DNA of 45,034 nucleotides from an uncultured Eubacteriales bacterium (GTDB lineage: Bacteria > Bacillota > Clostridia > TANB77 > CAG-508). The stretch's first letter is position 1. Each line of letters begins with the position of its first letter. The notes beneath the pieces were generated by a model, which made no database searches, was not told the DNA's origin, and was given only the letters and a program-made list of their open reading frames with translations. The stretch is taken from contig CATKWX010000014.1 in assembly GCA_949840345.1 (NCBI GenBank), positions 1 through 45,034 on the forward strand, read 5' to 3'. Of the stretch, positions 18,474-26,896 are shown one piece after another. Both the position numbers and the translations under genes were made by a program.

Positions 18474-19115
18474 ATGATAAAGAGATTAATATTTGATGTA
18501 GATGATACACTAATTGAATGGAAAGAAGAATATTGGAATGCATTAGAGGACGTATTCCAAGAATTAAATATTGAATATAGTAAAGACTTAATAGATAAAA
18601 TAATTAGTGCAATAGGCTGTTATGAGCAAGAAAATAAGTATTATAATAAGCAAAAAATGGTAGAACACATAAATAAAGTAACTGGTTATAATTTCAATAT
18701 GAATTTTTTAAATACCACATTAAAAGTTTTTGGAAAATGTGTGCCTGCAGAAAATGAAAATATAATTAATACATTAGAGTATCTTAATAAAAAATATGAA
18801 TTAGTAGTATTAACAAATTGGTTTAAAAATGCACAATTAATAAGGCTAGAAAATTTTGGAATAAAGGACTACTTCACAAAAGTGTTTACAAGTGAAGAGT
18901 TTAAAGTAAAGCCAAATGAAGAAGCTTTTAAAACAGCAATGGAGGATAAATTGCCAGAAGAATGCATAATGATAGGAGATAGCCTTAAAAAAGATATACA
19001 AGGCGCAATAAATGTAGGAATAAAGGCAATATACCTTAATTCAAGCCTTCCAAAAGGAAAAAAAGAAGATTATATTATTATAAATAAAATAGAAGAATTA
19101 AAAAACATACTATAA
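18474..19115 (+). CDS. HAD superfamily hydrolase (subfamily IA)
   Basis: A 213-residue cytoplasmic phosphatase-type HAD protein. Motif I is IFDVDDTLIEW (nucleophile Asp and acid/base Asp two residues on), motif II is VVLTNW, motif III is the Lys in KVKPNEEAF and motif IV is MIGDSLKKDIQGA. The helical cap lies between motifs I and II, as in YjjG- or Gph-like enzymes that act on nucleotides or small phosphoesters; the substrate is not decided. The ATG at 18474 follows TTAGGAG. It is monocistronic with its own strong promoter. Confidence 0.92.
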   Translation: MIKRLIFDVDDTLIEWKEEYWNALEDVFQELNIEYSKDLIDKIISAIGCYEQENKYYNKQKMVEHINKVTGYNFNMNFLNTTLKVFGKCVPAENENIINTLEYLNKKYELVVLTNWFKNAQLIRLENFGIKDYFTKVFTSEEFKVKPNEEAFKTAMEDKLPEECIMIGDSLKKDIQGAINVGIKAIYLNSSLPKGKKEDYIIINKIEELKNIL

Positions 19116-19184
19116 AATTATTCATTCTTCATTATTCACTATTCATTATTCATTGTGGTGAATGAAGATTCACCACACATACAT

Positions 19185-19260
19185 TGGGGTATCGCCAAGC
19201 GGTAAGGCATCGGACTCTGACTCCGACATTTCGTAGGTTCGAATCCTACTACCCCAGCCA
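19185..19260 (+). tRNA. tRNA-Gln (CTG anticodon)
   Basis: A 76-nt cloverleaf including encoded CCA. The acceptor stem is TGGGGTA / TACCCCA, the T arm is GTAGG-TTCGAAT-CCTAC, and the anticodon stem TCGGA / TCCGA holds loop CTCTGAC, so the anticodon is CTG and reads CAG. It is a lone tRNA gene preceded by a GAATGAAGATTCACC hairpin region. It is not a candidate for reading CGGN. Confidence 0.95.
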
Positions 19261-19293
19261 AACTCGCTTAAGCGAGAGTTAAGAGATAAGAGT

Positions 19294-19590
19294 GAATAGT
19301 TAAAAGTATAAAATTAATTCAGGGTAATTTCTAAAAGCGAGTTTGTACTTTTCACTCTTCACTGTTCACTTTTAACTCTTAACAAGTTGTAATGAATAGT
19401 TAAAAGTATAAAATTAATTTAGGGTAATTTCTAAAAGCAAGTTCTGTACTTTTCACTGTTCACTGTTCACTTTTAACTCTTAACAAGTTGTAATGAATAG
19501 TTAAAAGTATAAAATTAATTCAGGGTAATTTCTAAAAGCAAGTTCTGTACTTTTCACTCTTCACTGTTTACTTTTAACTTTTAGTCCTTA
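19294..19590 (+). repeat. Three tandem ~100-bp repeats with internal hairpins
   Basis: Three head-to-tail copies (about 19294-19393, 19394-19494, 19495-19590), nearly identical and differing by a few substitutions and one indel. Each begins GAATAGTTAAAAGTATAAAA, carries TTCAGGGTAATTTCTAAAAG in the middle and ends CACTTTTAACTCTTAACAAG, so GTTAAAAGT and ACTTTTAAC within one copy can pair. The repeats fill most of the 362-bp gap between tRNA-Gln and the LysR gene. No reading frame or promoter was seen in them. Confidence 0.85.
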
Positions 19591-19622
19591 ATGAATTGCA
19601 AGAATATCAAAAGGAGTAGCAT

Positions 19623-20501
19623 ATGGTAAATCTAGAGCAATATAGAATATTTAAAATTGTAGCAGATGAAGAAAATTTAACCAAAGCAAGTGAAATTTTA
19701 CATATTTCACAACCTGCAGTAACTAAACATATTAAAAATTTAGAAAACGAATTAAATATACAATTATTTAAAAGAAGTAAATATGGTATGGAATTAAATG
19801 AAAATGGTAAAAAATTATATTTACAAATAAAAGATTCTATTGATGTTCTTTTAAAAGCAGAAGATATATTTAATATTCATAAAGAAGTAAATTTAGGTAT
19901 ACACGTAAATATGCCTAGTAAAATCTATAATAGTGCAATTCCTAAATTTTACGAAAATCATCAAAATAGTATTATTAATATACATAAATTAACAGCTGAA
20001 AATATGTTTTCAATGCTAGAAAAACAAAAAATTGACATTGCTTTTTCCAAAAAATATAGTGACAAATTATGTAATTCAAAGGAAATTAAATTTATAAAAA
20101 TTGGAGAATTACACGATGTGTTTATTGTAAATAATACTTCGCAATACCTAAATAAGAAGCTATCTAAAAACGATTTAAAAAGTACAACAATTTACACATT
20201 GAAGCAATTTTCTAGTGCATATCAAAATTTAATAAAGGCTCTTGAATATAGTAAAGAAGATATAATTAATATAGAGAATGTAAATTATACAGCAATACTT
20301 GAATTATTAAAGGTTAGAGATATAGTAGCTGTTATAACAAAAGAATATCTAGAAGAGAAGCTAAAAAGTAATGAATTGTGCATTTTAGATGTTGGCTTTT
20401 CACTTCCAAATGCAGAATTTGGAGTATACTATAATGTTAATAATAAGTTTAAAGAATTAAACGATTTAATTAAAATTTTAAAAGATAATTGCGAGGTATA
20501 A
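19623..20501 (+). CDS. LysR family transcriptional regulator
   Basis: A 292-residue LysR-type regulator. The N-terminal helix-turn-helix is textbook (NLEQYRIFKIVADEENLTKA, then SEILHISQPAVTKHIKNLEN and LFKRSKYGMELNENGKKL). The C-terminal two-lobed effector domain spans about residues 95-285. The ligand is unknown. The start at 19623 (ATGGTAAAT) follows AAAGGAG. The RtcB-like gene begins 105 bp downstream after a terminator-like hairpin, so co-regulation is possible but not shown. It is relatively AT-rich but in line with the window. Confidence 0.92.
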   Translation: MVNLEQYRIFKIVADEENLTKASEILHISQPAVTKHIKNLENELNIQLFKRSKYGMELNENGKKLYLQIKDSIDVLLKAEDIFNIHKEVNLGIHVNMPSKIYNSAIPKFYENHQNSIINIHKLTAENMFSMLEKQKIDIAFSKKYSDKLCNSKEIKFIKIGELHDVFIVNNTSQYLNKKLSKNDLKSTTIYTLKQFSSAYQNLIKALEYSKEDIINIENVNYTAILELLKVRDIVAVITKEYLEEKLKSNELCILDVGFSLPNAEFGVYYNVNNKFKELNDLIKILKDNCEV

Positions 20502-20522
20502 TTTTAGGTTATACCTCGCAAA
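20489..20522 (+). terminator. Terminator-like hairpin at the LysR gene end
   Basis: TTGCGAGGTATAA / TTATACCTCGCAA is a 13-bp perfect stem that overlaps the last codons of the LysR gene. No T run follows, so intrinsic termination is uncertain. Confidence 0.55.
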
Positions 20523-20605
20523 CAAATATGTATTTAACACGCTGTTAAAGCCATTTTATAATTAAATTGACAGTAGTCGAATTTGTTATAGGATGGAAAA
20601 TAAGT

Positions 20606-21811
20606 ATGGTAACGGACTTTTCACTAAATGATACTACACAAATAGAAATATTAAAACATTTAGAAATAACATCAAAATTGTTAAGTAGAGTAGGAACAGA
20701 ATTATCTAGCACACAGAAAAACAGTATGATATATGCAATGCCTGATTTAGGAATAGCACAAAACGGAACAAGAATGCTAGGAGGTTTTTATACAGGTGCT
20801 TGCTATTGTTGGAATTCTGATGTCCCATTTATTCCTGTAGATGCTACAGTAAATGTTTGTGGAACCGCAGTTTATAGATTAAAGGAAAAAATATCTGTTG
20901 AAGAATTTAGGAAAAGACTAGATAATGTTATGAGAAATAGAGAAACATATTTAAGATATGCAACTACACATCTTTCAACGCAAATATTAGATACAATTGA
21001 TTTGGAAAGAGCAGATAAATTTTATTGGAATTATAATGTAGGAAATCATTTTGTGATTTTAGCTGAACAAACTAGCGAAAATTCTGAACTTCCAGAGGGT
21101 CAATATATGATAGTTCACGCCTCTGCAATAGAATTTAAAAAAGATAATTTAAAATATGGTTTATATCCTATAAAGGGTAACTGGTATTATGATGATATAC
21201 AAACGATATATGATTATAAAGAAAATAGATATTTAAGATATATCTATGGAGAAAAAGCTGTTCAATTTTCAAAATTAGCTAATATGTTGCAAGAAATAAA
21301 TAAAGATAGAAACAGATATTTTTGCAAAGAAGTTTTAGGAGAATTAGTAGGCGAAGAAGTTATTAATCTAAGTCATTACGGAATGCCTACTAATAATGCT
21401 ATATGTGTAGGGTGCCAATGGGAACAAGATAATTTTACATTATTAACATCACCTAGAAATGACATTTATTTAGTTCATCCTAATTTATCTTCTAAAAACA
21501 CAATAAAGCTAAAAGATAAGCAAATTACTCTAACACCACACGGCTTAGGAGTAATGCTTAAAAATAGTAATGATAAAATTAAATATTTAGATGATGGAAT
21601 ACTAATAGGAAATAAGCATTTAAAAAAAGGAGAAAGCATTGATATTGGAAATGATGTAGTTATAAGAACAAATGGTATGTACTTAGAGCAAGTAAAACAG
21701 TGCATAGAAAAAGTTTTAACTAAATGTCCGGGAACGATCTACGGACAACTACATCAACTATTTGCAAGAACAAAATATGGAGATTTTGATTATACTAGGA
21801 GAGATATTTAA
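20606..21811 (+). CDS. Uncharacterised protein, distantly RtcB-like
   Basis: 401 residues. It is not a standard family member, but the order of motifs recalls RtcB RNA ligases: AMPDLGIAQNGTRMLGGF (compare MPD.H.G....GGV), VPFIPVDATVNVCGTAVYRL (compare IP.AVGVDIGCGM), NVGNHFVILAE (compare GGGNHF.E), MIVHASA (compare HSGSR) and LSHYGMPTNN. The Cys and several His needed for metal binding are therefore possibly present; the Asp-x2-Cys spacing differs. It may be an RNA-ligase-like enzyme or an unrelated fold. The ATG at 20606 is chosen, with AGGATGG upstream; an in-frame TTG at 20567 lies in what looks like a -35 box. Its neighbour is a LysR regulator. Confidence 0.55.
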   Translation: MVTDFSLNDTTQIEILKHLEITSKLLSRVGTELSSTQKNSMIYAMPDLGIAQNGTRMLGGFYTGACYCWNSDVPFIPVDATVNVCGTAVYRLKEKISVEEFRKRLDNVMRNRETYLRYATTHLSTQILDTIDLERADKFYWNYNVGNHFVILAEQTSENSELPEGQYMIVHASAIEFKKDNLKYGLYPIKGNWYYDDIQTIYDYKENRYLRYIYGEKAVQFSKLANMLQEINKDRNRYFCKEVLGELVGEEVINLSHYGMPTNNAICVGCQWEQDNFTLLTSPRNDIYLVHPNLSSKNTIKLKDKQITLTPHGLGVMLKNSNDKIKYLDDGILIGNKHLKKGESIDIGNDVVIRTNGMYLEQVKQCIEKVLTKCPGTIYGQLHQLFARTKYGDFDYTRRDI

Positions 21812-21837
21812 GTATATTCTAAAATAGAAATTAAAAA

Positions 21838-21877
21838 AACAGCAATTGCAGTGATTTTTATTATTGCGATTGCTGTT
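21838..21877 (+). terminator. Hairpin terminator after the RtcB-like gene
   Basis: AACAGCAATTGCAGTGAT / ATTGCGATTGCTGTT pairs with few mismatches, closing the transcript before the next promoter region. Confidence 0.6.
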
Positions 21878-22000
21878 AATATTTCTAAACATTTTCTCAT
21901 TTTAATATTACATTTTTCTTTTAAATTTCCCATAAAATATATTGTTAAAAATAATTTAATATGATAATATTAAGAAAAACAAAACAAAGGATGATGAAAA

Positions 22001-22466
22001 ATGAATGAAGAAAATTTATTATTTGAAATTAAGCCGAAATATAATATTGGCTATATTATAATAATTCATTTTTGGGATATATTGTTTTTTGTAGGTATAA
22101 TGGTAATTTTACGGTATGCAAAAAGGTTTATTAATTCCTACAATTATAGTGTTTGCAATTATTTCAACATTTGAAATAATATCTACTTTAATTAGAAAGA
22201 AATTAAGCAAATCTTGTTATTATAAATTTTATGAAGATAAACTAGTGTATAGAGATACATATTTTAGAAAAAAGGCAAAAGAAGTTGAATATAAAAGCTT
22301 TAAAGAAATTAGATATAATCAAGGATTTATACAATCTAAATTTAATATTGGAGAAATATATATATCAACCAATAGTAAAAACTTTTTTAATAGATTTTTA
22401 ATTTTAAAACTAATACCAGATGTAGAAGAAAACTACGAAAAAATCACAAAAATATTTAATACATAA
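22001..22466 (+). CDS. Small membrane protein (PH-like/YcxB-type), frame broken by an extra C at an in-frame CGG
   Basis: About 154 residues when joined. The frame from the ATG at 22001 (AAAGGATGATGAAAA upstream) encodes MNEENLLFEIKPKYN and a first hydrophobic segment, then meets CGG at 22112-22114 and would stop after a short nonsense tail. Dropping C22112 continues GMQKGLLIPTIIVFAIISTF, a second transmembrane helix, then a beta-rich soluble domain (KFYEDKLVYRDTYFRKKAKE, YKSFKEIRYNQGF) resembling bacterial PH-type domains. The part from the internal ATG at 22116 looks complete alone but has no ribosome site and lacks the first helix. PolC follows 20 bp downstream. Confidence 0.75.
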
Positions 22467-22486
22467 ATAAAAGGAAGTAGAATAGA

Positions 22487-25400
22487 ATGGCAGGATTAGC
22501 TAAGGAAATTTTTAAGGACTATAAAGAAGAAAATTGCATATTAGAAACAGTTGTAGAAAATGTTAATTTATTTAAAAAGAGTAATATATTAGAAGTTAAT
22601 TTAAGTTCAGAAAACAAAATCTCTATAAGAGATTTGTTTTCTTTTGAAATGTACTTAAAAAAGAGATTTAACCTAAATGGTATAAAACTAAATATAAAAT
22701 ATACTAAGCAAATAGAGTTCGATTTAGAAGCTGAGTGGGAAGACATAATAAAATACGTTGTATATAAGTATCCTTCAACAAAGGCAATACTAAATGATAC
22801 AAAATTAGAAATACAAGATAAAACTGTAATTGTACATCTAAACGTAAAAGGAGAAGAAATACTAACTGCACGTGGAATAGATAAAGCAATAGAGAGAATT
22901 ATTGAGGTTTTATATAATAAAAATGTAAAAGTAAAATTTAATGACGATAATAAAAATGATGAGCAACAAATTGAGTATTTAAAGCATTTAGAAGAAGTTG
23001 CGATAGAGAATGCAAAAAAAGAAATGCTAGAACACAAAGCACAAGTAGCTGCTGCTACAGAACCGCTTCCAATTGAAGAAACAAAAGTAGAAAATGATGA
23101 ATCAGTTGTTTCATCAGAGGAAAGGTCTCCATTAATACTAGGTAGAAGTGAAAAGATTAAAGAAGAGATTATAAAAATTAAAGACATAACAGCAGACATA
23201 GGAAAAGTTGCATTACAAGGAGATATTATATCAACAGAAAGTAGAGAGTTAAGAACAGGCAAGGTTTTGGCTATGTTTAATGTATATGACGGAACTAGTA
23301 CAATAACATGTAAAGCCTTTATAGAAGCAGAAAAAGCTAAAAAAGTAATGGATAGAATAAGTAATGCAAAAGGAGTAAGAGTTGCAGGAACAGCACAATT
23401 TGACCCATATGCAAAAGAAATAGGTGTTATGGCAAATGTAATTATAGAAACTGGTGGTATGCCAAAAACTACAAGGCAAGATAATGCTGAAACTAAAAGA
23501 GTAGAATTACACATGCATACACAATTAAGTCAAATGGATGGAGTAACATCTGCAACAGATTTAATTAAAAGAGCAATAAGTTGGGGAATGAAATCAATTG
23601 CTATTACAGATCACGGAGTTGTACAAGCTTTCCCAGAGGCAAATAAGGCTGCAAAAGGGTCAGAGTTAAAGGTAATATATGGAGTTGAAGCATATTACAC
23701 AATAGATAAAAAAGGCTCTGTAGTAAATCCTAGAAATCAAGATATAGATACAGAGTATTGTGTATTTGATATAGAAACAACAGGTTTGGCTTTTAGAACT
23801 GAAAAAGTAACAGAAATTGGTGCAATAAAAATAAAAAATGGAGAGGTAATAGATACATTTGAATGCTTTGTAAACCCAGAAAAGCCAATTCCAACAGAGG
23901 TTGTAAATATAACACATATTACAGATGATATGGTAAAAGATGCAGAAACTATAGATAAAGTACTTCCAAAATTTCTAGAATTTATAGGAGATTCTGTACT
24001 TGTAGCGCATAATGCAGGTTTTGATATAGGATTTATGAAATATAATGCGGAAAACTTTGGATACAAATTAGAAAATACATATATAGATACATTATCATTA
24101 GCAAGAGAGCTATTTCCAAGCTATAAAAAGTATAAATTAGGAATAATAGCAGAAAATTTAGGAATTAAAGTTGATGTAGCTCACCGTGCATTAGATGATG
24201 TAAAAACATTAGTTGCAGTTTTTAATGTAATGATGGAAATGCTAAAAGAAAAAAATATAACAAAAGTTGCAGAAATTAATACTTTAGGAGAAAAATCAGA
24301 TTTAAAAAATATGCCAAGTTATCACGCAATAATATTAGCCAAAAACAATGTAGGGCTAAAGAACTTATATAAACTTATTTCTTTTTCACATTTAGATTAT
24401 TTCTATAAAAAACCAAGAATATTAAAAAGTATGTACAAGCAATATTCAGAAGGATTAATTTTAGGTAGTGCGTGTGAAGCGGGAGAATTATATAGAGCAA
24501 TAGTGGAAGGAAAATCTGAAGACGAAATAGAAGCAATTGCAAAAGACTATGATTATCTAGAAATTCAACCAACTGGAAACAATATGTATATGGTAAGAAA
24601 TGGAACTTTAGAAAATGAGGAAGCTGTACAAGATATAAATAGAAAAATAGTAAAATTAGGAGACAAACTAGGAAAACCAGTTGTTGCAACATGCGATGTT
24701 CACTTTATGGATCCACAAGATGAAATATATAGAAGAATTTTGCAAGCAGGTCAAGGATATGATGATGCAGATTTCCAAGCACCACTATACTTAAGAACAA
24801 CAGAAGAAATGCTAAAAGAATTTGAGTATTTAGGAAAAGAAAAAGCATATGAAGTAGTTGTAACAAATACAAATAAAATTTCAGATATGTGTGAAGCAAT
24901 TTGCCCAATATCTCCAGATAAATGCCCACCGCATATGGAAAATTGCGAGAGAGATATAGAAAATATTGCAATGTCAAAAGCAAAAGAACTATATGGAGAT
25001 CCGTTGCCAGAGATAGTTAAAACAAGATTAGATAAAGAGCTAAATTCAATTATTAAAAATGGATTTTCAGTTATGTATATAATAGCGCAAAAACTTGTTT
25101 GGAAGTCTAATGAGGATGGATATTTAGTAGGTTCAAGAGGTTCTGTTGGTTCTTCTTTTGTCGCAAATATGACAGGTATAACAGAGGTTAACTCTTTACC
25201 TGCACATTATAGATGTCCAAATTGTAAATATTCAGACTTTACAGACTATGGATATAAAAACGGATTTGATTTACCAGATAAAGATTGCCCAAAATGTGGT
25301 CATAAATTAGATAAAGACGGAATGGATATACCATTTGAAACTTTCCTTGGATTTGATGGAGATAAAGAGCCAGATATAGACTTAAACTTTTCAGGAGAAT

Positions 25401-26794
25401 ACCAAGCAAAAGCGCACAAATACACAGAGGTATTATTTGGTACAGGAAAGACCTTTAAAGCAGGTACAATAGGTACAATAGCAGATAAAACAGCGTATGG
25501 ATATGTGAAAAATTATTATGAAGAAAGAAACATACCAGTAAATTCAGCAGAAATAGCAAGACTAGCCGTAGGATGCACAGGAATAAAAAGAACAACAGGT
25601 CAACACCCTGGGGGAATAATTGTTGTTCCACATGATAGAGAAATATATGAATTTACACCTGTTCAACATCCAGCGGATGACCCAAATTCAGATATAGTTA
25701 CAACTCACTTTGATTATCACTCAATAGACCAAAACTTATTAAAATTAGATATACTAGGTCACGATGATCCTACTATGATAAGAATGTTACAAGATATTAC
25801 TGGAATTGACCCTAAAACAATACCATTAGACGATAAAGAAACAATGTCTATATTTAAGTCTCCAGAAGTTTTAGGAGTAACTCCAGAGCAAATTAATTCT
25901 AAGGTTGGAACTTTTGGAGTACCTGAGTTTGGAACGAAGTTTGTTAGAGAAATGTTAATAGATACAGAGCCACAAACCTTTGAAGAATTAATAAGAATAT
26001 CTGGATTATCACATGGTACAGATGTGTGGTTAAATAATGCAAAAGACTTAATAAATGAAGGGACAATAACTTTAAGTGAAGCAATATGTACAAGAGACGA
26101 TATAATGTTATACTTAATTAAAGCAGGGTTACCACCAAAACCAGCATTTAAAATAATGGAATGTGTACGTAAAGGAAAAGGATTAACAGAGGAGCAAGAG
26201 GCTTTAATGAAAGAACATAATGTGCCAGACTGGTATATAGCGTCTTGTAAAAAAATAAAATATATGTTCCCTAAAGCACATGCTGCAGCATATGTAACAA
26301 TGGCATTTAGAATTGCATGGTTTAAAGTACATCATCCAGAGGCATATTATGCATCATATTTTTCTATTAGAGCAGACGATTTTGATAGTGATATAATGAT
26401 TCATGGAAAAGAAAAAGTTAAAAACAAAATGAAAGAATTAGAAATGCAAGGAAATGCAATTTCTACTAAAGATAAAAATGTGTATTCAATATTAGAAATT
26501 GTACTTGAAATGTATGAAAGAGGAATAAAATTTTTACCAATAGATTTATACAAATCTCACTCTACAAAATTTATAGTAGAATCTGATGGAATAAGACCAC
26601 CACTAAATAGTATACCAGGACTTGGAACAGTAGCAGCAGATGGTATACAATCAGCTAAAAACGACGGTAAATTTATGTGTGTAGATGAATTACAACAAAG
26701 AGCAAAAGTAGGTAAATCTGTAATAGAAATGCTAGAAAAAGCAGGCTGTTTAGCCGGAATGCCAAAATCTAATCAAATATCGTTGTTTGGATAA
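22487..26794 (+). CDS. polC: DNA polymerase III PolC-type alpha subunit
   Basis: The main replicative polymerase of low-GC Gram-positives, 1435 residues and complete. The order is an N-terminal domain, an OB domain (about 240-320), the PHP domain opening with ELHMHTQLSQMDG (about 340) and interrupted by the DEDD proofreading exonuclease CVFDIETTGLAF (about 423) to HRALDDVKTL (about 570), a zinc-binding segment CPNCKYSDF...CPKCGHKL (about 910-945), and the polymerase active site PDIDLNFSGEYQ (about 963). The C-terminal SIPGLGTVAADGI is a helix-hairpin-helix. The ATG at 22487 follows AAAGGAAG. At 26753 the frame reads GCC GGA, a CCGG in normal phase with no shift. Confidence 0.97.
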   Translation: MAGLAKEIFKDYKEENCILETVVENVNLFKKSNILEVNLSSENKISIRDLFSFEMYLKKRFNLNGIKLNIKYTKQIEFDLEAEWEDIIKYVVYKYPSTKAILNDTKLEIQDKTVIVHLNVKGEEILTARGIDKAIERIIEVLYNKNVKVKFNDDNKNDEQQIEYLKHLEEVAIENAKKEMLEHKAQVAAATEPLPIEETKVENDESVVSSEERSPLILGRSEKIKEEIIKIKDITADIGKVALQGDIISTESRELRTGKVLAMFNVYDGTSTITCKAFIEAEKAKKVMDRISNAKGVRVAGTAQFDPYAKEIGVMANVIIETGGMPKTTRQDNAETKRVELHMHTQLSQMDGVTSATDLIKRAISWGMKSIAITDHGVVQAFPEANKAAKGSELKVIYGVEAYYTIDKKGSVVNPRNQDIDTEYCVFDIETTGLAFRTEKVTEIGAIKIKNGEVIDTFECFVNPEKPIPTEVVNITHITDDMVKDAETIDKVLPKFLEFIGDSVLVAHNAGFDIGFMKYNAENFGYKLENTYIDTLSLARELFPSYKKYKLGIIAENLGIKVDVAHRALDDVKTLVAVFNVMMEMLKEKNITKVAEINTLGEKSDLKNMPSYHAIILAKNNVGLKNLYKLISFSHLDYFYKKPRILKSMYKQYSEGLILGSACEAGELYRAIVEGKSEDEIEAIAKDYDYLEIQPTGNNMYMVRNGTLENEEAVQDINRKIVKLGDKLGKPVVATCDVHFMDPQDEIYRRILQAGQGYDDADFQAPLYLRTTEEMLKEFEYLGKEKAYEVVVTNTNKISDMCEAICPISPDKCPPHMENCERDIENIAMSKAKELYGDPLPEIVKTRLDKELNSIIKNGFSVMYIIAQKLVWKSNEDGYLVGSRGSVGSSFVANMTGITEVNSLPAHYRCPNCKYSDFTDYGYKNGFDLPDKDCPKCGHKLDKDGMDIPFETFLGFDGDKEPDIDLNFSGEYQAKAHKYTEVLFGTGKTFKAGTIGTIADKTAYGYVKNYYEERNIPVNSAEIARLAVGCTGIKRTTGQHPGGIIVVPHDREIYEFTPVQHPADDPNSDIVTTHFDYHSIDQNLLKLDILGHDDPTMIRMLQDITGIDPKTIPLDDKETMSIFKSPEVLGVTPEQINSKVGTFGVPEFGTKFVREMLIDTEPQTFEELIRISGLSHGTDVWLNNAKDLINEGTITLSEAICTRDDIMLYLIKAGLPPKPAFKIMECVRKGKGLTEEQEALMKEHNVPDWYIASCKKIKYMFPKAHAAAYVTMAFRIAWFKVHHPEAYYASYFSIRADDFDSDIMIHGKEKVKNKMKELEMQGNAISTKDKNVYSILEIVLEMYERGIKFLPIDLYKSHSTKFIVESDGIRPPLNSIPGLGTVAADGIQSAKNDGKFMCVDELQQRAKVGKSVIEMLEKAGCLAGMPKSNQISLFG

Positions 26795-26797
26795 AAT

Positions 26798-26870
26798 TGT
26801 AGGGGCACCGTTTGCGGGAATACCATGTAGGGAACGACGCCCTCGTCGTTCCGCAGACACCACTGTGCCC
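26798..26870 (+). repeat. Nested REP element (REP inside a longer REP)
   Basis: The outer element starts TGTAGGGGCACCGTTTGCGG and ends CACCACTGTGCCC. A complete inner TGTAGGGAACGACG ... CGTCGTTCCG copy sits in its loop at 26826-26853. The same nested arrangement occurs at 40389-40461, while 15647-15698 has the outer element alone. Confidence 0.8.
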
Positions 26871-26896
26871 TTATTTTCAGAAAGGAGAAAAACAAA

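Noticed and set aside
19185..19260. The tRNA as a possible CGGN decoder
   Set aside because: It has a normal seven-base anticodon loop with CTG and all the features of tRNA-Gln.
19294..19590. CRISPR array
   Set aside because: The 100-bp units are repeated whole with no unique spacers, and no cas genes are in the window.
20567..20605. TTG start at 20567 for the RtcB-like gene
   Set aside because: No ribosome site, and the TTGACA there looks more like a -35 element; the ATG at 20606 has a better upstream site.
22116..22466. Reading the PH-like protein as a complete gene from the ATG at 22116
   Set aside because: No ribosome site precedes it, and the upstream frame with a good RBS joins it exactly by skipping one C at a CGG, adding a first membrane helix.
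22519..23514. 331-codon open frame on the - strand inside polC
   Set aside because: A shadow of polC: no ribosome site, low-complexity Ser/Ile/Phe composition, and polC is a clear full-length gene on the other strand.
12273..26760. CCGG or any CGG triplet as a simple sequencing-error motif
   Set aside because: Many CGG and CCGG triplets in genes are in other phases and cause no break, for example CCG GCA at 12273, GCC GGA at 26753 and CCG GGA at 4951 and 11814. Breaks occur only where CGG is in frame.
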